Shown: piece by piece, positions 56,608 to 64,000 of the stretch | Numbering within the stretch: the stretch's first letter is position 1 | How the letters are laid out: each line of letters opens with the position of its first letter | Source of the DNA: Polychytrium aggregatum | Taxonomy: Eukaryota > Chytridiomycota > Chytridiomycetes > Polychytriales | Assembly (NCBI RefSeq): GCF_025602895.1 | Contig: NW_026516298.1 | Coordinates: 119,958-183,957 of the forward strand | Reading direction: 5' to 3' | DNA length: 64,000 bases | Notes under the pieces: model-generated | What the model saw: the letters and a program-made list of their open reading frames with translations, nothing else | The model's database searches: none | Told to the model about the DNA's origin: nothing | Program-made: the position numbers and the translations under genes

Positions 56608-57404
56608 CTACATGTCCATTTTTTCAAAATCTCGGAGATTGATTGCGCCATCCTTGTCTGCATCGAACTTGTCCAGAATACACTTGATGTCGCCCTTGTA
56701 GGGCAGGCCGTACGGGTTCATGGTCTTGATGAGCCGCACCAGCGTCTCGTCGGAGACGGTCGTAGGGGTGTCTGATGGCTCCATAATCTTGTTTGCCGTG
56801 GGAAGGAGAGATGGAAAGGTGGTCGGTGTGGTTTCATGGAGCCGCATCGGAAACACGCTGGTGAATGAAGCAAGCGAGCCAGTGTTGAAACGGCACCCCG
56901 AATGCGAGCAAGCCATGCAGAAAGTCGGCGACAGTCGCCAGCAAGTACCTTGAAAGTATCCTCAAACGGCACGCAAGCCAGGGGTTTGTGCAGCAGCATG
57001 TTGGTGAGAGCTTCCTTGGTGAGCTCTTCCCTCCCTGTTCCCAAGAGCTTGAGGACTTTCTTGTTGCAGTTGTGGTGGAGCGAGTGCGGAAAATACTTGT
57101 CGAAGAAGTTCTGGATATTCTTGACCGTGATTTTTTTCCCGTCCTCCGAAAGCATCTGGAAGGCCATCTCGATATCGCGTTTCTGCATCGGGGGCTGCTC
57201 TTGCGCCTTGGCCGATCCTCGTACTCGGTCGACAATGGAGCGCGTACGGGCGATCGACTCCCGTCGGCCTGTGTCAGGGTTGCGGGCAATCGATTCCCCT
57301 CTGTGCATATCTGGAAGACGAACGATCGATTCTCGTCGTGGGCCGTCGGCCGCACGGGCGCTCACAGGTCGGCTCTTGCTGGCGGACGGATGCAAGCTGG
57401 ACAT
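56608..57404 (-). CDS. EF-hand domain protein
   Basis: Two exons in phase 0, 56949-57404 and 56608-56787 (211 aa). The N-terminus is basic and Ser/Arg-rich, with RRESI repeated three times (RRESIVRL, RGESIARN, RRESIART), which look like basophilic kinase sites. A helical region follows (FQMLSEDGKKITVKNIQNFF). The C-terminus has a canonical calcium loop, DADKDGAINLRDF, within LDKFDADKDGAINLRDFEKM. Only this loop is fully canonical; an earlier degenerate EF-hand likely pairs with it (SEDGKKITVKNIQ). The family member is not identified. The frame is open upstream to 57587, but Met 57404 begins the conserved-looking part. Confidence 0.72.
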
Positions 57405-57772
57405 GGCTTTTGGTGCGACTTGCTTGTTCCCAGGGTCGGTGCGAGCGGTTTTGATGCAAGTCCGAGGACATTGCCGTTGGCTCTCGGAGCCGCCGTTCGC
57501 AAGGCCTGAGACTCCGATTCGTGGCCCCCTCGGGGCATGATCCTGTGGCACCCTAGCGATATCGATGAGCACACCACCACAACCCACGAGGCTATATCGT
57601 AAGCAGCATGTGGGAATTGGAGCATATTGCTGACTCGAGCTGTGCTGAATGCAGATTTGCTGAAGTGTCCGCGATGGATGGCTCTGTCAGAGTCACCGAG
57701 ACGAGAGATGGCTGTTCGCAAGACCCACAAGCCGACCAAAGCGAATCTAGGCCAGCGCCGTTCAAAGTGAGC
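57405..57772. other. Intergenic region upstream of the EF-hand gene
   Basis: 368 bases, the promoter side of the EF-hand gene and 3' flank of the CBM9-like gene (both minus). No gene is apparent. Confidence 0.4.
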
Positions 57773-58767
57773 TCAGTAATCAAGTTTATTCATTGCATCC
57801 AGGTTGTCCAACATCTTCAGCACAGCAGCAAACACTGGCTGTTGCGGGAGCATGCCGGAGCTTGATCTTTTACAAAAGTGTCACAGCTAGAACATACCCA
57901 CAAATGAAACAGGAAGCCACAATCACGCAGAGAGGGAGAGAGAGCCGGCAGGGTCCTCCCCCGTCACCAGTCAGGCCAGTAGCCGGAATGGCGTGTCGCC
58001 AATCACACGATTCACCAATCAAACAAGAATCGTCCAAAGCACGGAACAATGTGGAAGCTTACGACGTTGGGGGCATTCCAGGCGCCGTAGTGCTGAACCC
58101 AGTTCTGGGTGTTATCCTGAACCATCACGGTTCGGAAAAAGTTCATTCGCCAAAAGGTGCCTTCGGGGCTGTTGACGTTGAAGAGACTGAGGGGAAAGCT
58201 CACTTGAGACGACCAAGTCTTTGCCGCGGGATTGGTGTTGGTGTTTGCACTGATTCCGATGAAGGCACCTTGGTTTCCGTTGTCATAGACGGGAACGAAG
58301 AAATGACCAAAGGGAGCACCGGCGGCCCTGACAAGAGAGGGATTATACACAAAGGACGAGTACGTGACCCCGTTGGGTGCAACTTCGAACTCGAGGTAGT
58401 TGCTTGGGTCGTCGGTGCCAGTCTGAAGGAACGTCTCCATGACGGTGTACGCCCAAATGTTGTCGTTGTGTCCCAGAGTAGAGTTCACATAGTACGACGG
58501 CTCGCCGGACGCAACAAATTTCATGTTGAGATTGGTTTGGTTGTAGCAGAGCTGGACCGTGGCAGGAGGGAAGTTGAACTGGGGCTCGGAGACAAGGTCA
58601 GTCGCAATCTGCAAGGTCAAGATGGGGTTCCACTCAGACTCGGTCCCGCACTTGGTGATGCGGTAAGTGTTCGGGTTGCTGCAGCCATATTGGGCGGCAA
58701 GGCTCGAGCCCGTCGAAGCGGAGATCAAGGTACCAAGAACAACGGCGACAGCTCCAGCGATTCTCAT
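57773..58767 (-). CDS. Secreted protein with CBM9/DOMON-like carbohydrate-binding domain
   Basis: Two exons in phase 0, 58063-58767 and 57773-57838 (256 aa). A signal peptide (MRIAGAVAVVLGTLISASTG) is followed by a single domain with the family-9-like pattern: WAYTVMETFL, SNYLEFEVAPNGVTY and TFWRMNFFRTV. Such domains bind soluble sugars or extracellular polysaccharide and are common in chytrid secretomes. Several N-x-T/S glycosylation sites occur (CYNQTNL, YVNSTLG). The C-terminal exon adds a hydrophobic Ala/Val/Leu segment and ends MNKLDY. Its start codon lies 281 bases from the Fanzor stop on the same strand, so its promoter abuts or overlaps the mobile locus. Confidence 0.75.
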
Positions 58768-58953
58768 TTTGTAGTGGCGATAGAAAGTGGTTAGGAGAGA
58801 GGTGTTGGTTTGTTGCGGCAATCAAGACCCAAACGTTGAAGGCAAAAGTGTGTCCTCGGGAACCCGTGGGAATCAGGGGCAAAGTCAGAAGGGGAGATGG
58901 CGATCTGAGCACTGGTGGCTACTTGACGACTCGACTGCTCGAGCTATTTACAC

Positions 58954-58959
58954 TTTATT
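58954..58959 (-). terminator. AATAAA poly(A) signal of the Fanzor transcript
   Basis: AATAAA on the minus strand, about 90 bases after the Fanzor stop codon, in the only AT-rich stretch before the next gene. Confidence 0.5.
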
Positions 58960-59011
58960 CAGAAAAAAACGGGACAATATAGCCGTTTCCATGAACATGT
59001 AGTATGTGCTG

Positions 59012-59026
59012 TGCTTGCGTCAAGCA
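59012..59026 (-). other. Perfect stem-loop just 3' of the Fanzor stop
   Basis: The inverted repeat TGCTTG-nnn-CAAGCA forms a 6-bp stem with a 3-base loop, 22-37 bases beyond the Fanzor stop codon. In TnpB and Fanzor systems the guide RNA comes from the 3' end of the gene and its flank, so this stem may belong to such an RNA. That is inference from position only. Confidence 0.4.
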
Positions 59027-59048
59027 AAGCCACAAGAAATAAAACAGA

Positions 59049-61422
59049 TCACTTTGGCAGCCTCCGAGTGAAGACCACCGGTCGCTCTCCGATCTCCACA
59101 ATCGACCTGCATACTGTGATCATGTTGCGCGCCGCATTGACGTCGCGATTCCACACTGTCCGGCAGCTGGGATTCTTGCAGCTCCTGACAAAGTGGGAAT
59201 TCGCAACACTGGGCGCATCGAGTCCTTCCAACCGAACTGGCTCCAGGCACTTGGAGCACACTTGCGAGGTGTTGAACTCGTTCGTCGAGGCCACCTTGAC
59301 GCTTCCATGATGGTGATTGGGACGGCGTCGGTGGTGCTCGAATTGCTCAAAGTACCGAGCGAACCGCTGCCTCCGAGGGCTGGATGCATAGCCCTTGCCC
59401 TGTCGCCATGACGCATTGCCAAAGGCGATCACCACATCGGTCCGTATCGGGGCGTGCTTCAGGACGGCCTTGCACATCCTGTCGACGGCCACTTGGCGCC
59501 TCTTGTGGCCTGTGAAGCGATGGTGACGGGCCTTCTTGCCAAGGTGGAAGTCGAGCTGCACTCGCAGCTCCGGTCGCAGGACATGGGTGAGATGGACCTT
59601 GAAAGCCTCCGAGGACGACACCTTGGGCGAGGGGGTGGTCGACATCCAGGTCTCGATGCTGAGTCGATACTTCATGATATTGTGCCACTTGGTGTTGGAC
59701 GTATGGCCACACATGTGCTGGTAGTGACCATTGGAGAATGAGACCACCTCGTCTTGGTGACCCGGTGCTTGGATGACCGCCGTGAAGATGGAGCCGACTC
59801 CAGGATCGATGCCAATCCAAGTGGTGCGGTTGGGGTCTGGGTCGCCGATGTGGGCCTGGATGCGCTGCTCGGAAGTCGGAGGAGGCTCGATGGTCTCGGT
59901 GTGATCGGTTCGAGGCAGAAACTTGACGAGACCGATGGTGCATCCAATGCCATCGGTGCTGATCTCGTAGTTGAACAGCTTCTTGTCCCTGACCCGCTCT
60001 TGGAAGAGGGAACTACGCAGCTTGAAGCAACTGCGCCAGAGACGATCCTGGTTGTTGATGCCGTCATCACCTTGTTCCTTGAGCATGTCCCTGGTGAGTC
60101 CAAGGCGTTTCTTTGGACCAAGGAGCTCCCAGAGAGTGACCGTGTCGATCTTGACATACTTGGCCTTGGTGGTGCACAGAGGAACCATCGTGCACACGGC
60201 TGGAGGAGTGTCGAGAGCGAGCTGCTTGAGTGCCCACTTGAGCCTGGATGCCAGCTTGTTGATCTTGGACTTGGTGGTGCCGAGCTCAGACTTGGCCTTG
60301 GTGAACCTCTTGTCGTCGGAGGGAATGCCTTGGGTAGTGAGCTCGTCTAGCTTGACCTGGCGCTGCAGCTCGGTGACTCGGAGGGCGGGCATGTCACAGT
60401 CGATCCACTTGTGGACATTGTCGACCATCTTGTCTCGGGCGAGGATTCTCACATGGTGTGAGAGGCGGTAGAGGGTCCGGAAGCGGTCCTGGTCGTTGCT
60501 GTACCGAAACTCGTCCAGGATGTGACCAAAGTCGGGGTAGAGGAACTCGAGATCGGCCTTGGGTGGAGTCTGCCCTGGTTTCTCGAAGAGCTCGAGACAG
60601 GCCTCGATGGCTTCGTGCTTATGCTTGTTGGCTGGGAAGACGGCAGCACAGAAGCGACGAAGGAGTCGCCAGTAGGCCAGGTCGAGGTGGGTGGTGCAGT
60701 TGGTAGCATAGGCATTGACAGCCAGTGTGAGAAGCTGACTGTGAGCACCATCAGGCAGACAAGGGGCCGGAGGCAGGTCTGCATGTCGAGTGGTCTGGTA
60801 GTCGCGAAAGGAAGCGACCAGATGCTCGTTGTATTTCTCGTTGTCCCCGGTCGGGGAGAGGGCATCGGCCTCGACAATCGTGAAGCATTGGCGGATGAAT
60901 GCAGGGGTGGACTTGGAGATGACGGGGACGGGAAGATCCTGCTCGATGCACCTCAGGATGTGCAGGTTGAGCAGCCTGGATGCCTCGAACTGGATCTGGG
61001 TCATGGCCTCGACGGTGGCCTGGATCTTGTCGCGGAGAGCGGGATTGAGACAACAGCCATCCATCGTCTGCTTGAAGCAGCTGAACTGAGGGGCGGATGA
61101 CCTTCCATCCACGAGTGGGACGACAGAACTCTTGAGGGGCCGGTATTTGGGACATTTGCTGGTGTTGCAAACGTTCGTGATCGGTGCCATCGCACTTGGG
61201 ACATCGCTTGCCGGTACTCGAGGAAGTAGATGGACCAGGCTCGGTGGGATCGACATCCATTGGATCTGCAGAAGCAGTGGTGGTGAGCGATGGAGCAACA
61301 GACGACCAAGCATGCGTGGGGTCAGAATACGAACCAGAGACAGGCTCCGACTGTGACTTGGCTTTCTTGGGCCTGGGTGGCCGAGGCTGGCCATCACCGG
61401 CACCCTTACGCTTCGGAGGCAT
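59049..61422 (-). CDS. Fanzor (eukaryotic TnpB-like RNA-guided nuclease), one frameshift
   Basis: Fanzors are transposon-borne RuvC nucleases related to TnpB and Cas12. Start MPPKRKGAGDG at 61422 gives a basic, NLS-like leader (PPRPKKAKSQ) and a Cys/His zinc-knuckle-like KRCPKCDGTDHE. A single extra T in the run at 61169-61171 then shifts the frame; the rest is open to 59049, about 790 aa in all. RuvC-I is WIGIDPGVGSIFTAVIQ. RuvC-II reads VVIAFGNASW, with Gly where TnpB has the catalytic Glu; a Glu 47 residues later (TNEFNTS) fits the rearranged site reported for Fanzors. The zinc ribbon is CSKC plus CKNPSC, and RuvC-III is NRDVNAARNM. An alternative reading starts at Met 61403 in the long frame but loses the NLS and knuckle. 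A decayed copy lies at 5041-5215. Confidence 0.9.
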
Positions 61423-61550
61423 GGGGGCAGAGAATGCTGGATGTCTGCCAGTGGTACTGGTCAGAGCAGAGACTTTTTTTATCGTACAATAGCGCGATGA
61501 TCAGATCAAGGCGAGATGAGGGAAGAAAAGCAGCAGGACGAAGGTGTGGC

Positions 61551-61557
61551 ATTTATA
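61551..61557 (-). promoter_or_regulatory. TATA box of the Fanzor gene
   Basis: TATAAAT on the minus strand, about 130 bases upstream of the Fanzor start at 61422 and downstream of the transposase stop. It suggests the Fanzor has its own promoter rather than reading through from the transposase. Confidence 0.5.
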
Positions 61558-61676
61558 CCCGAGAGCAGGAACCCGTCTGCGCGGGCTGGTTGGGGGGGGT
61601 GACCCTGTTCAAAAAATCGCCGAGAGGTTCAAGCCAGGGATTTGAGCGTGAAAATGGCGGCGTGATTGGAGGGAAC

Positions 61677-62607
61677 TCAACCCCAGAAGCGCATCGCTCG
61701 CTCAATCAGCCGTGGGAAGACATCTGGAAGCACCCTCCGAACGGCAGACTCAAACAGGGTCACCATTCCGACTCTGAACCCCTCGGACGCATTCAGCGCT
61801 GCTGCCTTCCTGTACTGATGCTTCACAATCCCAAAGAAGTTCTCGATGGGATTGAAGTCGGGTGAAGCAGGTGGGGTGAAGATCACTGACCATCCTCGGC
61901 GATCGATGCAGTCCAGGACAGCCATTGTCTTGTGCATGCTGACATTGTCCATCACAATCACAGAGCCATCTGCGAAGGTCGCTCGCTCAAAGAACTCGAC
62001 CATCGAGTGTGTCTTGAATGATGTGGGGATGTACATGCGATGCAGCACACCAGAGTGGTTGATTGCAAATGCAGCCGAGACAGACTTGTGCTTCATGTGA
62101 TTGCGCTGGCGAAGCGGAGCACCCTTCGGTGAGTATCCGTAGAGAGGGAAAATGGATTTCCTGATCCCTGTCTCGTCGACAAAACGAATCGCCGCGGGTC
62201 AATGGAGCGGGCCTGGTCCCTGACTGTGCCACTCGCTCATCCAGTCGCTTGGACTTGTAGAGGTGTGTTGCCCTCTTGTGTGAGAGACCTGCTCGGTGGA
62301 TGGCAGTGTGGCAGAGTGAGAGTGATACTTTCCTCTGGAGGATGGACTCGAGCTTGCACCGCAACACAGGACCAGTCTGGAACGGGTCCTGTTCAATCAG
62401 GGTGCGAATGACTGGACATGCCTGCTCGAAGAAAGTGGATCTGCGAGCTGGGACCCGGGATGGGTCATCCAGCTTGCATCCTCGGTGCCATCGATGGATG
62501 GTGCTCTTGGACACACTGAATATGGAGGCGACCTTACGCAGGCTATGGATGAGGGCGTAGCATCGCAATGCGGCGGTGCGAAAGTCGGATGTGTGGCGAA
62601 TGGTCAT
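61677..62607 (-). pseudogene. Tc1/mariner (IS630-like) DD34E transposase, two frameshifts
   Basis: A cut-and-paste transposase of the DDE_3/Tc1 group. It begins at Met 62607 with a helix-turn-helix region (HSLRKVASIFSVSKSTIHRW) and continues to DERVAQ. Near 62222 the frame must shift to read RDQARSIDPRRF, and near 62184 it shifts again to VDETGIRKSIFPLYGYSPKG and stays open to the stop at 61677. Catalytic residues are present: D in VDETG, D in VIVMDNVSMHK and E in NPIENFF, with 34 residues between the last two (DD34E). Both shifts equal a single missing T in or beside a T run. The Fanzor start lies 254 bases downstream on the same strand. Confidence 0.87.
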
Positions 62608-63526
62608 GGCCAGCGCGCGATAACATTGGGTAGCAAAATATTCGGAGAATGGTCAAAATCCCGGGTGTCCGTTTTTTATTGATTGCCCGTAAGGTCATCC
62701 CCAGTGCAGCCACGCCGTGATCATTAGAAGCAACGAACACTTCTATGAAGGCGCAGTGGGGTGATCACCGAGTGCACGAGCTCTCTGCGCGGAAACTCTG
62801 GAAGGACGATGGGGAACCTTGCGATGGCGTGGGTATCCGTCTGCCGTGCACGCAACTCGGGATTGGGTAGAACCGTCCGATTCCGGTGATACCACGGAGA
62901 GAAAGTCTGTTAGTGTGACACAATCGCTTCTCTGGGGTGATCGGCTCCGCGGGTCGCTTCACCCGGTTCTCAAAACGAAACAGCACAGCACAGTTGCGCG
63001 CATCCACCGCCCTCCGCAACACGCCCGAGGCCGGCATTGCCGCTGTGCGCTGGTGTGGGCGCCCTCTATTCGCTCGAGGCCGCCTCCATCGTCGCAGTAA
63101 GCGTCAAACGTCGCAGCAAGAGTCGAACGCCGCTCGTGAGAATCGATATCATGTATTCGAGACAAGGTTGTCCAAAAAGTGTTTGCCATCCGCAACTGAC
63201 AGCGGCGGCGGGAGCAGCCAAAGTAAAGCAACGAGCTCTTTCCCGTCAGTGAGCACCACTCCGAAGCTCGGAAGGAGTATCGATGCGGGCGTCTGACTGG
63301 GAAGGAGGCACAGCGGACATCAAGATCCTCTGTTTGTGGCGCTCGTCTGGCACCGCTTGTGTTGTCCAATGTCGCTTGACTCCTTGGCGCCGACTGGCGG
63401 GGCGCTGTGGGCTCGACGTTCTTGGTGCCATACGGAGCGAACTTGCTTTCGACGAGTCTGCGGGCTCCATCGATCCTCGGCTCGGATGTGCAGCCATCTC
63501 CCGCATCAGAATTCATCCCGCGGCAT
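62608..63526. other. Region without a supported gene beside the mobile locus
   Basis: Open frames (for example 63516-62959 minus) have no domain, no splice logic and Arg/Ser-rich composition. The first 100 bases may hold the outer end of the transposon. The remainder is 3' flank of the gene entering from the right. Confidence 0.4.
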
Positions 63527-64000
63527 TCAGGACTGAGATGACGCTCCGAAAAGCTGGCTGCCTTCGCCGGGGCGGCTCAAGAGATCCATCCAGTGCATGC
63601 CGCGAGGAGACATCTTGTCAAAAGCGTTGCTGTTTGTCCCAAAAACATCCGCTGACGAAGGCGTCTCCGATGGGTTAGAGCTGAAGGGATAGGTCCAGGG
63701 AGATGGGCTCTGGGCGGCGCCCGAAAGGATCGCAGTGTTGGTAACGATGGCTTGCGTCGGAATCAGCATTCCCCCAAAGCCGGTGGAGGCATTCTGGAAC
63801 GGCCGATTAAACTCTCCGCTCCATGTCATTGGCGATGCAGCTGTGGATCTGGGGCTGGCTGTCGAGAGTCCCAAGTGCGCGGTCGGCGCCATGGTTGCGA
63901 CATGCTCATGGGGTAGTCCCACATGAACTGAAGACTGGGCGTTGAATAGGTGTTGGCGACGAGTCGATTGCAAGATCTGCGAGTATTCCAAGGTTCTGAG
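63527..64000 (-). CDS. 3' end of a gene truncated by the window edge
   Basis: An open frame enters from the right edge and stops at 63527, giving at least 157 residues. It is Ser/Pro/Thr/Asn-rich and low in Arg (for example MTWSGEFNRPFQNASTGFGG and SSADVFGTNSNAFDKM), unlike the GC-driven shadow frames around it. This composition suits the disordered C-terminus of a regulatory protein. No domain is visible and the start is outside the window. Confidence 0.5.
   Translation of the reverse strand, partial: LRTLEYSQILQSTRRQHLFNAQSSVHVGLPHEHVATMAPTAHLGLSTASPRSTAASPMTWSGEFNRPFQNASTGFGGMLIPTQAIVTNTAILSGAAQSPSPWTYPFSSNPSETPSSADVFGTNSNAFDKMSPRGMHWMDLLSRPGEGSQLFGASSQS

Larger units (their letters stand above)
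58946..62703. mobile_element. Putative Tc1/mariner element carrying a Fanzor
   Basis: Transposase and Fanzor lie in tandem on the minus strand. At one side (58958-58976, plus) the sequence attcagaaaaaaacgggaca occurs. At the other (62666-62690) the minus strand reads atcaataaaaaacggaca. These form an imperfect inverted pair that could be the element's ends. A competing right/left pair for the transposase alone is GGGGTGACC at 61596-61604 with GGGGATGACC (minus) near 62694-62703. The limits are therefore uncertain. Fanzors are known to occur inside several DNA transposon families, including mariner. Confidence 0.5.

Noticed and set aside
61001-61309. Reading the Fanzor N-terminus from Met 61403 in the long open frame
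   Set aside because: That leader is Leu/Arg/Pro-rich and unlike a protein domain, whereas the other frame gives an NLS-like stretch and CPKC; a one-base shift is the simpler explanation.
62959-63516. 185-codon minus-strand open frame beside the transposon
   Set aside because: Arg/Ser/Cys-rich with no motif, no splice logic and equally long frames on the other strand.
1-64000. tRNA and rRNA genes
   Set aside because: I looked for T-loop-like ggttcga and paired stems around candidates (for example near 558, 24448 and 61625) and none gave a cloverleaf; a covariance search would be decisive.

Overview
The window is nuclear DNA of a fungus. It is GC-rich, most genes are split by short GT-AG introns, and nearly every recognisable gene has a fungal ortholog: ILV1, HEH1/SRC1, RMT2, a SAPS-domain phosphatase regulator, CGI121, EMP65/TAPT1, an ATG22-like transporter, SNW1/PRP45 and PRP28. 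A Fanzor (eukaryotic TnpB-like) gene, a secreted CBM9-like protein and dense minisatellites fit an early-diverging lineage, most likely a chytrid. The species cannot be fixed from this sequence. Exon boundaries below were read by eye from splice sites, reading-phase agreement and family conservation; no RNA data were available.

Layout. 1-1.0 kb: no clear gene. 1.0-3.65 kb (-): threonine deaminase ILV1. 3.65-5.5 kb: mostly empty, with a broken Fanzor fragment. 5.5-6.75 kb (-): predicted secreted protein of unknown function. 7.5-10.7 kb (+): inner-nuclear-membrane HeH/MAN1 protein. 11.2-14.1 kb: a divergent methyltransferase pair, RMT2 (-) and a membrane-anchored SAM methyltransferase (+). 14.6-21.0 kb (-): a 17-exon SAPS-domain gene. 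21.5-22.6 kb (+): KEOPS subunit CGI121. 24.7-29.9 kb (-): two tandem paralogous C2H2 zinc-finger genes. 30-34 kb: repeat-rich, gene-poor. 34.0-37.6 kb (-): EMP65/TAPT1. 38.9-41.3 kb (+): Cys-rich single-pass membrane protein. 42.0-42.7 kb (+): DsbA/HCCA-isomerase-like protein. 43.3-45.0 kb (-): Atg22-family transporter. 45-47.2 kb: repeats. 47.2-49.0 kb (-): ER cyclophilin. 49.5-51.8 kb (+): SNW1/PRP45. 52.1-55.4 kb (-): PRP28. 55.7-56.5 kb (+): DUF3128 protein. 56.6-57.4 kb (-): EF-hand protein. 57.8-58.8 kb (-): secreted CBM9-like protein. 59.0-62.7 kb (-): the mobile locus. 63.5-64.0 kb (-): 3' end of a gene cut by the window edge.

The most interesting locus is 58.95-62.7 kb. A nearly complete Fanzor RNA-guided-nuclease gene lies directly downstream of a Tc1/mariner (DD34E) transposase gene on the same strand. 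The Fanzor has a RuvC nuclease with the rearranged catalytic glutamate, a zinc ribbon, an N-terminal nuclear-localisation-like basic region and a zinc knuckle. It has its own TATA box, and its 3' flank carries a stem-loop and a poly(A) signal, making it a candidate guide-RNA region. The Fanzor has one single-base frameshift and the transposase two, all in short T runs, so they may be recent decay or assembly error. A second, clearly dead Fanzor copy remains at about 5.04-5.22 kb. The rest of the window is mostly single-copy housekeeping genes, including the convergent spliceosomal pair SNW1/PRP45 and PRP28.
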